Assembly: GCA_040878185.1 (NCBI GenBank)
Contig: JBBDMS010000037.1
Span: 26,765-90,764 of the forward strand
DNA: 64,000 nucleotides
Direction: 5' to 3'
From: JAWXBK01 sp040878185
Lineage (GTDB): Bacteria; Pseudomonadota; Alphaproteobacteria; Dongiales; Dongiaceae
A program made the translations under genes and the position numbers. Positions 44,028 to 51,880 of this stretch are shown in pieces; within the stretch, counting starts at the first letter, position 1, and each line of letters begins with the position of its first letter. The notes beneath the pieces were generated by a model that saw only the letters and a list, made by a program, of their open reading frames with translations, ran no database searches and had not been told where the DNA came from.

Positions 44028-44064
44028 AAAAAGAAAGCCGGCCCACCCTGTGGGGTGGACCGGC
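44028..44064 (-). terminator. Rho-independent terminator of the membrane-protein gene
   Basis: A 12-bp stem (one G-U pair) with a TGTG/CACA loop spans 44037-44064. On the minus strand it is followed by TTTCTTTTT. It lies 31 nt past the stop of the gene at 44095-44967, as expected for a strong intrinsic terminator. Confidence 0.9.
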
Positions 44065-44094
44065 CCGAACGGTCTCTGTGTGCCGTTGGAGGTG

Positions 44095-44967
44095 TTACAC
44101 GGTCGGGCCGCGCCGCACGGTCGTGAAGGTGCCAAACGGGAGATTCTCGTCGCGATCGTGACCGCCGCGGATCGCCGCGAAATAGGCCGCCGCCGCGCTG
44201 ACCAGCATGGTTGCCGCGAGAATGAACGCCGCGATGAGGCCCACGATGCGGGCCTGGTCGGCCGCCTCGATCGCCTGTTGCCGGGCCGCTTCGACCTCGA
44301 TCAGCACGCCATCGACCTGCGCATCGGCCACCGGCAGCGTCGCGCCGGTTTCCGCGACCAGGATCCGCGCGAGATAGGCCCGGTCGGCTGCCGACACTTC
44401 CCCGTCGATCAGAGCGCGTCCGACAATGACCGCGACCTCGTCGCGCGCCGCCTGGTCGCTGACGACGCTGCCGTCGTCGCTGCGCAGGATGCGGCCGCTG
44501 AAGTAATCGGTTTCGTCGGCAATGATCTCGGCGGCGTTGCCGGCCGTCTGGACCGTCATGCCGACCACACCACCGACACCGCCGGCGGCGAGGATCATGC
44601 CGATCAGCGCACCCGCAGCCCAGACGAGAAGGCCATGCGCGCCATCGCGAACCTCGACCTCGTCATGGGTCGCATCGCCGATCCGGCGCCGCAGCCGGCC
44701 GGTCAGATAGCCGCCCGCCACGAAACTGGATACCGCAACCCAGATGAACCACAGCCCGGCCGCAATCGTGAGCCAGCGCAGCGATGCCCCTTCGCCCGGC
44801 TCCGGCGACAGCATGGATAGTCCGAGGCCGGAACCGAAAGTGACGAGCACGAAAGACAATGCCGACGCGAAAACGCCGCCCGCCAGAATCGCGGGCCAGT
44901 CGACATAGGATTTTGCGTCGGAGGCGAGCCGGTCGGTAGACCGGACGGTCGAGGGCGCAGTGGCCAT
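44095..44967 (-). CDS. Conserved membrane protein of unknown function (alphaproteobacterial type)
   Basis: The 290-residue protein has about four to five membrane helices: WPAILAGGVFASALSFVLVTFGSGLG, LTIAAGLWFIWVAVSSFVAGGYLTGRLRRR, GLLVWAAGALIGMILAAGGVGGVVGM and a last helix near the C-terminus (VGLIAAFILAATMLVSAAAAYFAA). Between ~150 and 235 is a soluble, acidic Asp/Glu-rich region. The DGAHGLLVW and GRLRRR.GD motifs recur in alphaproteobacterial membrane proteins without assigned function. Confidence 0.85.
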   Translation of the reverse strand: MATAPSTVRSTDRLASDAKSYVDWPAILAGGVFASALSFVLVTFGSGLGLSMLSPEPGEGASLRWLTIAAGLWFIWVAVSSFVAGGYLTGRLRRRIGDATHDEVEVRDGAHGLLVWAAGALIGMILAAGGVGGVVGMTVQTAGNAAEIIADETDYFSGRILRSDDGSVVSDQAARDEVAVIVGRALIDGEVSAADRAYLARILVAETGATLPVADAQVDGVLIEVEAARQQAIEAADQARIVGLIAAFILAATMLVSAAAAYFAAIRGGHDRDENLPFGTFTTVRRGPTV

Positions 44968-45010
44968 GATGAATCTCCTGTAAGGGGTGCGCGCGGTAAT
45001 CCGGCGCGGA

Positions 45011-45085
45011 TCAGGCCAGACCGACGAACGAGAGGATGGCCAGAACGATGACGACGAGACCGACCATGTAGATGATGCTGTTCAT
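45011..45085 (-). CDS. 24-residue single-helix membrane protein
   Basis: An ATG at 45085, with GGAAGGA about 10 nt upstream, opens a 24-codon frame encoding MNSIIYMVGLVVIVLAILSF and four more residues before TGA. The product is one hydrophobic helix with a short N-terminus. Similar tiny proteins are frequent beside stress genes in Alphaproteobacteria and are usually missed by length filters. The strong ribosome-binding site and the conserved-looking helix make it likely real. Confidence 0.7.
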   Translation of the reverse strand: MNSIIYMVGLVVIVLAILSFVGLA

Positions 45086-45392
45086 GACGCTTGTTCCTTC
45101 CAATTTGCTTCAAGCCGGACTCGGCGCGACACCACACGCGTTTCCGTCGCGGTGCCTGCCAGGCGGCTTCGTGATGGCATCGAACGCGCCTGCGCATCGT
45201 TCAGAGCCGTTGCGTGCTTGTTGATCCACCCATCCATCCCCGCGCCTTTGCTTCGAGACGCCCCGGAACTTCTCGCCGGGAAACCCCTGTGCCGGCGGTA
45301 AGCCCTTACCCGGCAGCGGGCGACCGGCCGTGCATCGATAACCGGCGGCACCTCAAATAGTTCCGCAGGCGGCCCGGGATTCGGGGCAGGCG

Positions 45393-45869
45393 TTACTTCG
45401 CGTTGGTGCCCTTCCGGCGAACCGAGATCTGGCCGCTGCTTTCGAGTACGGCATATTCGGCCTGATGCGGCGTGAAGCAGGCGGCGCTCCGCAATGCCGC
45501 CAGCAACTCATTGTTTGAAATTGATTCCTGCCGCAGCAGCGCGTAATCGACCTTGCCGTCTCGGATCAGAAGTTGCGGCCGGCCTTCGAGTGCGCGGTCG
45601 AAGCGCCGCCATCGGGTCGCGAGGCCGCCGATCGTCCAGTTGAGGGCGAGCAAGGTCGTAACCGTCATACCCCCGCCGACGAGGGACGTGTCCCCGCCGT
45701 TCAATGCGTTGGACACCCCTTCGCTGATCAGCAACAGCAACAGGATATCGAACGGGGTGAGGTCGCCGATCTGGCGCTTTCCGGTCAGGCGAAGCAGCAG
45801 CAGGACGGCGAGGTAAATGATCGCGGCGCGCGCGACAGGCTCCCACCAGGCCAGTTCAAGCTCGAACAT
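45393..45869 (-). CDS. DUF421/YetF-family membrane protein
   Basis: The 158-residue protein has membrane helices from VARAAIIYLAVLLLLRLTGKR, LTPFDILLLLLISEGVSNAL and MTVTTLLALNWTIGGLA. These are followed by a DUF421 cytosolic part (RRFDRALEGRPQLLIRDGKVDY, QESISNNELLAALRSAACF, AVLESSGQISVRRKG). YetF-type proteins form a membrane anchor plus YetF domain with unknown function; some appear in spore or stress contexts in other bacteria. Confidence 0.92.
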   Translation of the reverse strand: MFELELAWWEPVARAAIIYLAVLLLLRLTGKRQIGDLTPFDILLLLLISEGVSNALNGGDTSLVGGGMTVTTLLALNWTIGGLATRWRRFDRALEGRPQLLIRDGKVDYALLRQESISNNELLAALRSAACFTPHQAEYAVLESSGQISVRRKGTNAK

Positions 45870-45932
45870 GGTTTCTCTCCTCGGCTTTGTACCGCTGGCA
45901 AAGCAACACCGAAGACGAGGGCCGGGTTCTCG

Positions 45933-46622
45933 CTACCCTTCGAAGAGGGACGACCGCCCGCCTTTGCGGCCGCCCTGAACGGCCCCGACGCCGCTGGGGC
46001 GCGTCAGGGATACCAACGCCGGAAACCCTGGATACTGCGCGCCATGATCGCCGTCATGCCCGTCCATGTCCGGCCTGGTGAGGCAGCCTTTGGGCGCGAT
46101 GAAACTGTCGATCCGGCGTTGCGGCCGCTCATGCCAGGTGATGTTGAAGGCGCAAAGCTTCGGGAAGAACTGCAGCGCCGAATAAGGCAGATGATCGTGG
46201 ATCCACCAGGCGAGCCGTCGCCAGTCGGCGCGCGGCTCGTAGCGATCGAGAAACCAGGGGATCGCGATGCAGGCGGTTGCGCCCATATGGCCGTTGGCGT
46301 CGCGCCGGTCCCAGATATGGCCGGCATAGTCGGCCTCGTTGCGCGCGCAGTTGAAGCCATGCTCGTTGCCGTACTGGTTCACCGCACAGGAACGGAAACC
46401 CGAGCGCAACGCGATGCGCCCGAACGTCGCCTGCAGCGGCTCGAGCAGTTCCTCGCAGAGCCGGCTGCCGGCCGCGATTGCCAGATCCGGATCGTCGGGA
46501 ATGTTCGCGATCCCGCTCATCGCCGAGATTTCCGAAAACAGAAACTCGCGCATGAAGAAGTTGGGCGACAGACGAACCCGACCGAGTTCTTCCAGCGATC
46601 TTACTGTCTGCGGTCTGCGCAT
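45933..46622 (-). CDS. M15-like (peptidase-fold) protein of unknown function
   Basis: The 229-residue protein starts with a segment typical of peptidase M15A-like proteins: LSPNFFMREFLFSE, LCEELLEPLQATFGRIALRSGFRSCAVN. A zinc-type histidine pattern follows (GHMGATACIAIP, HDHLPYSALQF, TWHERP). The C-terminal ~40 residues are low-complexity Gly-rich and may be a read-on tail. A cell-wall-related role is possible, but no signal peptide is present. Confidence 0.7.
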   Translation of the reverse strand: MRRPQTVRSLEELGRVRLSPNFFMREFLFSEISAMSGIANIPDDPDLAIAAGSRLCEELLEPLQATFGRIALRSGFRSCAVNQYGNEHGFNCARNEADYAGHIWDRRDANGHMGATACIAIPWFLDRYEPRADWRRLAWWIHDHLPYSALQFFPKLCAFNITWHERPQRRIDSFIAPKGCLTRPDMDGHDGDHGAQYPGFPALVSLTRPSGVGAVQGGRKGGRSSLFEG

Positions 46623-46754
46623 GATCCTGCCTCGCGAGCGTTAGGCCTTACGATGCCTGACGATGCATCGCATCAACAACGCATCGCATCGGGGGCGCCC
46701 ATAAGAGCGCGCGCGCCGGCTCGTGCAATCCGATTTATGCGGTCGGAGAAATAC

Positions 46755-46830
46755 TGGCGTCCCCTAGGGGATTCGAACCCCTGTTCCCGCCGTGAGAGGG
46801 CGGTGTCCTGGGCCTCTAGACGAAGGGGAC
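46755..46830 (-). tRNA. tRNA-Glu (CTC), CCA encoded
   Basis: The minus strand folds as a standard tRNA: acceptor GTCCCCT/AGGGGAC, anticodon arm CCGCC-CTCTCAC-GGCGG (anticodon CTC), T arm with GGTTCGAATCC, discriminator G and encoded CCA at 46755-46757. All stems pair. Confidence 0.97.
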
Positions 46831-46881
46831 GCGAGGCGGTCCGACGGGCCTGAGCCCGTGGCCCGAGGCCTGGAGCGCCCT

Positions 46882-46910
46882 GACATAATGGAACCGCGCA
46901 GGGCGATCAA
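46882..46910 (-). promoter_or_regulatory. Candidate sigma-70 promoter upstream of tRNA-Glu
   Basis: On the minus strand TTGATC and TATGTC are separated by exactly 17 nt. The predicted start would give a leader of about 45 nt before the tRNA. It is a reasonable housekeeping promoter for the tRNA, though unproven. Confidence 0.5.
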
Positions 46911-46975
46911 GCCTGCGGGCTTCCGCCGTGGCCGGCTGGCTGTGCCCAAGCAGGGCAAGCACGGCGCGTCCGGGT

Positions 46976-48007
46976 TCAGCGGCTCAAACGCCGCGCCGTC
47001 TCGAGGAACAGATCGGCATGTTTCGGATCGGTGTTAAACGCCGCGACGAGCCGGATCATGCCCTCGCCGCCCTCGCGATAGAATTTGAACCCGGCCTGCT
47101 CCAGTCCATCGACCATCGGATTGGGCAGGGTCACATACATCAGGTTCGCCGGTGCGGCGCCGTGAACGGTCACGCCCGGCAGCGATGCGAGCCCTTCCTT
47201 GAGACGCTGCAGCATCGCGTTCGCATGGCGCGCGTTGGCGAGCCACAGATCGTTCGCGAGATAGGCTTCGAGCTGCGCGCTGACGAACCGCATCTTCGAG
47301 AAAAGATGCCCGCCCCGCTTGCGTCGGAAAGCAAAATCCTGCGCGAGCTTCGGATCGAAGAACACCACCGCCTCCGCCGCGAGCGCGCCGTTCTTGGTGG
47401 CGCCGAACGACAGCACGTCGACACCGGCCCGCCATGTGATATCGGCCGGCGCGGCGTTGCTCGCGGCAATCGCGTTCGCGAACCGCGCGCCATCCATATG
47501 AACCTTGAGATGCTGGCGATGCGCGACCTCGGCGATCGCCGCGATCTCGCCGGCACTATAGAGCCCGCCGGTCTCGCTGATCTGGGTGATCGAGACCGCC
47601 TTCGGCTGCGGATTATGCACGTTCCCGATCCAGCCATTGCGCAGCCGCTCGTCGAGCGTCGCCGCGTCTATCTTGGCGTCGTCGCCCGGCAGGGTCACCA
47701 GTTTGGCGCCGCCGGTATAAAACTCCGGCGCGCCGCATTCGTCGACCTGGATATGCGCGACCTCGTGACAGAAGAGCGCGCCATAAGGCGGCATCAGCAC
47801 GCTGAGCGCGAGCGCGTTCGCCGCCGTGCCGGTCGCAACCGGAAAGGCCGTGAGATCGCACTCGAACAGATCCCTGAGCTGATCGACGACGCGCTTGGTC
47901 CAGTCGTCGTTGCCATAGGGCATCGCCGGCCCCGCCGCATTGGCGGCAATCACCGCCTCGAGAATGGCGGGTGCCGCGACGCTGGTGTTGTCCGAGGCGA
48001 AGTTCAC
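46976..48007 (-). CDS. Low-specificity L-threonine aldolase family protein
   Basis: The 343-residue PLP enzyme starts at a GTG (48007) with GGAAGGA upstream: FASDNTSVAAPAILEAV, YGNDDWTKRVVDQLRDLFE, VATGTAANALALSVLMPPYGAL, HMDGARFANAIAA and FGATKNGALAAEAVVFFD (Schiff-base Lys in ATKNG). It would split L-threonine/allo-threonine to glycine and acetaldehyde or act on related beta-hydroxy amino acids. The longer frame to 49216 is spurious and overlaps the rluD gene on the other strand. Its start overlaps the stop of the DUF6476 gene by 4 nt. Confidence 0.92.
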   Translation of the reverse strand: MNFASDNTSVAAPAILEAVIAANAAGPAMPYGNDDWTKRVVDQLRDLFECDLTAFPVATGTAANALALSVLMPPYGALFCHEVAHIQVDECGAPEFYTGGAKLVTLPGDDAKIDAATLDERLRNGWIGNVHNPQPKAVSITQISETGGLYSAGEIAAIAEVAHRQHLKVHMDGARFANAIAASNAAPADITWRAGVDVLSFGATKNGALAAEAVVFFDPKLAQDFAFRRKRGGHLFSKMRFVSAQLEAYLANDLWLANARHANAMLQRLKEGLASLPGVTVHGAAPANLMYVTLPNPMVDGLEQAGFKFYREGGEGMIRLVAAFNTDPKHADLFLETARRLSR

Positions 48008-48306
48008 CGTTCGATCCTTCCGATGGGTTCGCCGTTCGCGGCGTCGAGCACGATCAGCAGCGGGCAGCCCTCGACCGGGGCGAGGCGCAGATAGACCCGG
48101 CCCTCGGCCGCCGTGACCTCCGCGACCGCGCATTGCGCGGGCAGGCCGAGCGAAACCGGTTCGAATGCCCGGGGTGCCGCCGCCATGCGGTTCGCGCGGT
48201 TGTAGATCGTGACCACCACGATCGCGAGGCAGACCAGGATCAGCAGGCTCATGACGATCACGATGAGCTTGAGCGCCTTCGTCTTCGGGTCCAAGTTCGC
48301 GGCCAT
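48004..48306 (-). CDS. DUF6476-family small membrane protein
   Basis: The 100-residue protein starts MAANLDPKTKALKLIVIVMS and has a single N-terminal membrane helix (LIVIVMSLLILVCLAIVVVTIY), then a small periplasmic-type domain (VSLGLPAQCAVAEVTAAEGRVYL, GEPIGRIER). DUF6476 proteins are common in Alphaproteobacteria next to rluD, as here. The minus-strand ATG overlaps the plus-strand ATG of rluD in the tetranucleotide CATG (48304-48307). Function is unknown. Confidence 0.85.
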   Translation of the reverse strand: MAANLDPKTKALKLIVIVMSLLILVCLAIVVVTIYNRANRMAAAPRAFEPVSLGLPAQCAVAEVTAAEGRVYLRLAPVEGCPLLIVLDAANGEPIGRIER

Positions 48307-49300
48307 GACGCTGCCTTCGCAACACGCTGAGGGTTTGGAAGAACGGGTGACGCTCGATGCCGGCGCGGCGGAAATCGGCCAGCGGCTCGACCGCCTGATC
48401 GCTGCCGCCGGCATCGGCCTTTCGCGCAGCCGCGCCAAGGCGCTGATCGAGGAAGGCCGCATCCGCAGCGGCGCGCGGACGATAATCGACGCCTCCTATC
48501 GGGTCAAACCGGGTGAACGCTTCGAAATCGTCATCCCCGCCGCCGTCGATCCTGTGCCGCTGGGCCAGGCGATGCCGCTCGTTATCGTCTACGAAGACGA
48601 TTATCTGATCGTGATCGACAAGCCGGCCGGGCTCGTCGTGCATCCCGCCGCCGGCAATCCCGACCGCACGCTGGTCAACGCGCTGATCGCGCATTGCGGC
48701 AGCTCGCTCTCGGGCATCGGCGGCGTGCGGCGGCCCGGCATTGTGCATCGGCTCGACAAGGACACCAGCGGCCTGATGGTCGCGGCCAAGACCGATGCCG
48801 CCCATCACGGGCTCAGCGAAGCATTCGCGCGGCACGATATCGACCGCGCCTATCGCGCCCTGGTCTGGGGCGTGCCCAGCCCCCGCGAAGGCAGGATCGA
48901 GGGCGCGATCGGCCGCCACCCGGTCGACCGCAAGCGCATGACGGTGCGCAAGGCCGGCGGGCGATCTGCCGTCACCCATTATCGCGTGCTGCGCGCATCG
49001 GGCATCGCGGCGAGCCTGGTCGAATGCCGGCTCGAGACCGGCCGCACCCATCAGATCCGGGTGCATATGGATGCGATTGGCTATCCCGTTATCGGCGATC
49101 CGGTCTATGGCCGCGCGACCCGAAATCGGCGGGAACGCCTGCCGGATTCTGCACGTGCCAGTGTGGAAAAGTTCGGGCGTCAGGCGCTGCACGCGGCCCG
49201 TCTCGGCTTCGCTCACCCGATTACAGGCGAATCAATGGTTTGGGAGACAGCCCCACCCCTTGATTTCGCGACCCTGGCATCTAATTTAGAATTAGTATAA
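48305..49300 (+). CDS. rluD: 23S rRNA pseudouridine synthase RluD (RluA family)
   Basis: The 331-residue protein has an S4 RNA-binding N-terminus (GQRLDRLIAAAGIGLSRSRAKALIEEGRI) and a RluA catalytic domain (VYEDDYLIVIDKPAGLVVHP, GIVHRLDKDTSGLMVAAKT with catalytic Asp, VECRLETGRTHQIRVHM, YPVIGDPVYG, LHAARLGFAHP). It modifies uridines in helix 69 of 23S rRNA. I chose ATG 48305; a GTG at 48344 (VTLDAGAA) is a possible alternative. It precedes rpoH. Confidence 0.93.
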   Translation: MTLPSQHAEGLEERVTLDAGAAEIGQRLDRLIAAAGIGLSRSRAKALIEEGRIRSGARTIIDASYRVKPGERFEIVIPAAVDPVPLGQAMPLVIVYEDDYLIVIDKPAGLVVHPAAGNPDRTLVNALIAHCGSSLSGIGGVRRPGIVHRLDKDTSGLMVAAKTDAAHHGLSEAFARHDIDRAYRALVWGVPSPREGRIEGAIGRHPVDRKRMTVRKAGGRSAVTHYRVLRASGIAASLVECRLETGRTHQIRVHMDAIGYPVIGDPVYGRATRNRRERLPDSARASVEKFGRQALHAARLGFAHPITGESMVWETAPPLDFATLASNLELV

Positions 49301-49301
49301 T
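49274..49301 (+). promoter_or_regulatory. Candidate sigma-70-like promoter upstream of rpoH
   Basis: A TATAAT at 49296-49301 lies 16 nt after CTGGCA (49274-49279), inside the very end of rluD. A second TATAAT is at 49335-49340, flanked by C- and G-runs; a heat-shock (sigma-32) type promoter there cannot be excluded, but no clear -35 is seen. The rpoH ATG is at 49427. Confidence 0.4.
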
Positions 49302-49426
49302 TTAGGGGCATCAATTCCGCCACATTTCCCCCCGTATAATGGGGCAAGCGTTGAGAGCCGATCGGCAGCTGCCGCTCGACGATTCAACGACCCTGCGTGT
49401 TCTCGGCGGACGATGAGGTGACGATC

Positions 49427-50311
49427 ATGGCGACCACGAAAAATCTTCCGGTTCTGTCGGCTGATGGCAATCTGTCTCGCTATCTCTCCGAGATCCGCAA
49501 GTTTCCCATGCTGGAACCGGAGCAGGAGTACATGCTCGCCAAAAGCTGGCGCGAGCATGGCGACTCCGATGCCGCGCATCAGCTTGTCACCAGCCATCTG
49601 CGCCTTGTGGCCAAGATCGCGATGGGTTATCGCGGCTATGGCCTGCCGGTGTCTGAGCTCATTTCCGAGGGCAATGTCGGCATGATGCAGGCGGTCAAGC
49701 GCTTCGATCCGGAGCGCGGCTTCCGTCTCGCGACCTATGCGATGTGGTGGATCCGCGCCGCGATCCAGGAATACATCCTGCATTCCTGGTCGCTGGTGAA
49801 GATGGGCACGACTGCGGCGCAGAAAAAGCTGTTCTTCAACCTGCGCCGCATCAAGGGCCGCATCCAGGCTCTCGAGGAAGGCGACATGTCGCCCGAGAAT
49901 GTCACGAAGATCGCGACCGAGCTCAAGGTACCCGAGCAGGACGTGATCGACATGAACCGACGCCTGTCGGCGCCCGACCATTCGTTGAACGCTCCGATCC
50001 GCATCGACGGCGAAGGCGAATGGATGGACTGGCTCGAGGACGACAGCGAAACCCAGGAGACCGAACTTGCCGAGCGCGAAGAACTCGGCATGCGCAACGC
50101 AATGCTCAGCAAGGCGATGAACGGGCTCAATCCGCGCGAGCGCCATATCCTGACCGAGCGGCGCCTGAAGGACGAGCCGAGCACGCTCGAAGAACTGAGC
50201 CATGTCTACGGCATCAGCCGCGAACGGGTGCGCCAGATCGAAGTGCGCGCCTTCGAGAAGCTGCAGAAATCGATCCGCAACATGGCGGTCGAGCAGAACA
50301 TGACGGTCTGA
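49427..50311 (+). CDS. rpoH: RNA polymerase heat-shock sigma factor RpoH (sigma-32)
   Basis: The 294-residue sigma factor has region 2 (HLRLVAKIAMGYRGYGLPVSELISEGNVGMMQAVKRFDPERGFRLATYAMWWIRAAIQEYILHS spread over residues ~58-120), the RpoH box AAQKKLFFNLRRIKGRI, and region 4 (GLNPRERHILTERRL, TLEELSHVYGISRERVRQIEVRAFEKLQ). It directs heat-shock transcription. GAGGTG precedes ATG 49427. Multiple candidate promoters and a strong terminator surround it, so it is monocistronic. Confidence 0.97.
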   Translation: MATTKNLPVLSADGNLSRYLSEIRKFPMLEPEQEYMLAKSWREHGDSDAAHQLVTSHLRLVAKIAMGYRGYGLPVSELISEGNVGMMQAVKRFDPERGFRLATYAMWWIRAAIQEYILHSWSLVKMGTTAAQKKLFFNLRRIKGRIQALEEGDMSPENVTKIATELKVPEQDVIDMNRRLSAPDHSLNAPIRIDGEGEWMDWLEDDSETQETELAEREELGMRNAMLSKAMNGLNPRERHILTERRLKDEPSTLEELSHVYGISRERVRQIEVRAFEKLQKSIRNMAVEQNMTV

Positions 50312-50361
50312 CGCTCGGGCCTGAGCGCCGTATGATCGTCGTGCGGCGAAGCAAACGACAT

Positions 50362-50399
50362 AAAGGCCGGCGAGCGATCGCTGGCCTTTTTCTTTTTTT
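50362..50399 (+). terminator. Rho-independent terminator of rpoH
   Basis: A 12-bp stem with one G-U pair and a GCGA loop (50362-50389) is followed by TTCTTTTTTT. It lies 50 nt after the rpoH stop and is one of the clearest intrinsic terminators in the window. Confidence 0.93.
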
Positions 50400-50413
50400 G
50401 CAGTTCCGTGTGC

Positions 50414-50461
50414 CCTCATGGTGAGCCTCGCCCTGAGCTTGTCGAAGGGCGAATCATGAGG
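50414..50461. repeat. REP-like inverted repeat
   Basis: Outer arms CCTCATG (50414-50420) and CATGAGG (50455-50461) enclose an inner GCCCTGAGCTTGTCGAAGGGC hairpin. The core CCTGAGCTTGTCGAAGG is a widely dispersed intergenic repeat in Alphaproteobacteria and other bacteria. Only one copy is seen in this window, just after the rpoH terminator. Confidence 0.75.
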
Positions 50462-50556
50462 CCTCATAATTCGACCGGCTCAGGATGCGGAAGCAGAAAA
50501 TCCGTATCGATCGATCTTATGAATCTCTCCAGGCGGCCCCGGCCGTTCGACAGCGG

Positions 50557-51849
50557 CTAATCCGCGAACGGATCGGTCACCAGGATCGTGTCGTCGCGCT
50601 CGGGGCTGGTCGAGAGCATCGCGACCGGCGCACCGATCAGCTCTTCGAGGCGACGGATATATTTGATCGCGGTGGCCGGCAGTTCCGCCCAGGACCGCGC
50701 ACCCCGCGTCGATTCCGCCCAGCCTTCGATTGTCTCGTAGACCGGCTGCACTGCTGCCTGACGCGCGATGCCGGCGGGCAAATGGTCCAGCGTTTCATCG
50801 CCGAGCGTGTAACCGACACAAACGTTCAGCGTCTCGAAGCCGTCGAGCACATCGAGTTTGGTGAGCGCGATGCCGTCGATTCCGCCGAGCAACACCGCCT
50901 GGCGGACCATCACTGCATCGAACCAGCCGCAGCGGCGCTTGCGCCCGGTTACCGTGCCGAATTCGTGCCCGCGCTCGCCGAGCCTGGTGCCGGTCTCGTC
51001 GGTCAGTTCGGTCGGGAACGGTCCGGAGCCGACGCGTGTCGTATAGGCCTTCGTAATTCCGAGCACATAGTGGATTGCGCCCGGCCCGAGCCCGGACCCG
51101 GCCGCTGCCTGTCCCGATACCGTGTTGGACGAGGTAACGTAAGGGTATGTGCCGTGGTCGATGTCGAGCATGACGCCCTGCGCGCCCTCGAACAGGATGC
51201 GTTCGCCGCGCCGGCGCATCTCATGGAGATGCGACCAGGCGTTCCGCGCGAAAGGCAGGATCTTCGGCGCCACCGCGAGTATTTCCTCGCGCAACGCGCG
51301 GCCGTCGACGATGTCGGCACCCATGCCCTTCAACAAGGCGTTGTGATGGGCGAGCAGCGCCTCGATGCGCGTATCCAGCTCTTCGGGATCGGCAAGGTCG
51401 CAGACCCGGATCGCGCGGCGCGCGACTTTGTCCTCGTAGGCGGGGCCGATGCCGCGACCGGTCGTACCGATCCGGTCGGGCCCGCGCTGCTCCTCGCGCA
51501 ATTTGTCGAGCCGGCTGTGTAGCGGCAGGATCAGCGAGGCGTTGTCCGACAGCATCAGATTGTCCGGCGTCACGGCGACACCCTGCTTGCGCACGGTTTC
51601 GATCTCGTTCAGCAGCGCCCAGGGATCCACGACCACGCCGTTGCCGATGATGCCGAGCTTGCCCGGCCGCACCACGCCCGAAGGCAGCAGGCTCAGCTTA
51701 TAGGTCTGGCTGCCGACGACGAGCGTATGGCCGGCATTGTGCCCGCCCTGGAATCGCACCACGACATCGGCGCGCTCCGAGAGCCAGTCGACGATCTTGC
51801 CCTTGCCTTCGTCGCCCCACTGGGCGCCCACGACCGCTACATTCGCCAT
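50557..51849 (-). CDS. purA: Adenylosuccinate synthetase
   Basis: The 430-residue protein has the GTP-binding start VVGAQWGDEGKGKIVDWLSE (catalytic Asp and His41 region), FQGGHNAGHT, GTTGRGIGPAYEDKVARR, GAQGVMLDIDHGTYPYVTSSN and the C-terminal VGSGPFPTEL, RKRRCGWFDAVM. It joins IMP and aspartate to form adenylosuccinate in AMP synthesis. Its stop faces the rpoH terminator; it lies 31 nt downstream of hisZ on the same strand. Confidence 0.98.
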   Translation of the reverse strand: MANVAVVGAQWGDEGKGKIVDWLSERADVVVRFQGGHNAGHTLVVGSQTYKLSLLPSGVVRPGKLGIIGNGVVVDPWALLNEIETVRKQGVAVTPDNLMLSDNASLILPLHSRLDKLREEQRGPDRIGTTGRGIGPAYEDKVARRAIRVCDLADPEELDTRIEALLAHHNALLKGMGADIVDGRALREEILAVAPKILPFARNAWSHLHEMRRRGERILFEGAQGVMLDIDHGTYPYVTSSNTVSGQAAAGSGLGPGAIHYVLGITKAYTTRVGSGPFPTELTDETGTRLGERGHEFGTVTGRKRRCGWFDAVMVRQAVLLGGIDGIALTKLDVLDGFETLNVCVGYTLGDETLDHLPAGIARQAAVQPVYETIEGWAESTRGARSWAELPATAIKYIRRLEELIGAPVAMLSTSPERDDTILVTDPFAD

Positions 51850-51880
51850 CGACCTACTGCCCCATCAGCTTCGTCATGCG

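Noticed and set aside
45082..45237. 51-codon minus-strand frame (MDGWINKHATAL...) ending at the start of the 24-residue membrane protein
   Set aside because: No ribosome-binding site, no recognisable family, Arg/Ser-rich composition like the surrounding out-of-frame translations. The 4-nt stop/start overlap is the only argument for it.
48008..49216. Extension of the threonine-aldolase frame to 746 codons
   Set aside because: The added 400 codons are antisense to rluD and read as Arg/Gly/Asp-rich shadow sequence; the GTG at 48007 with GGAAGGA fits the family start.
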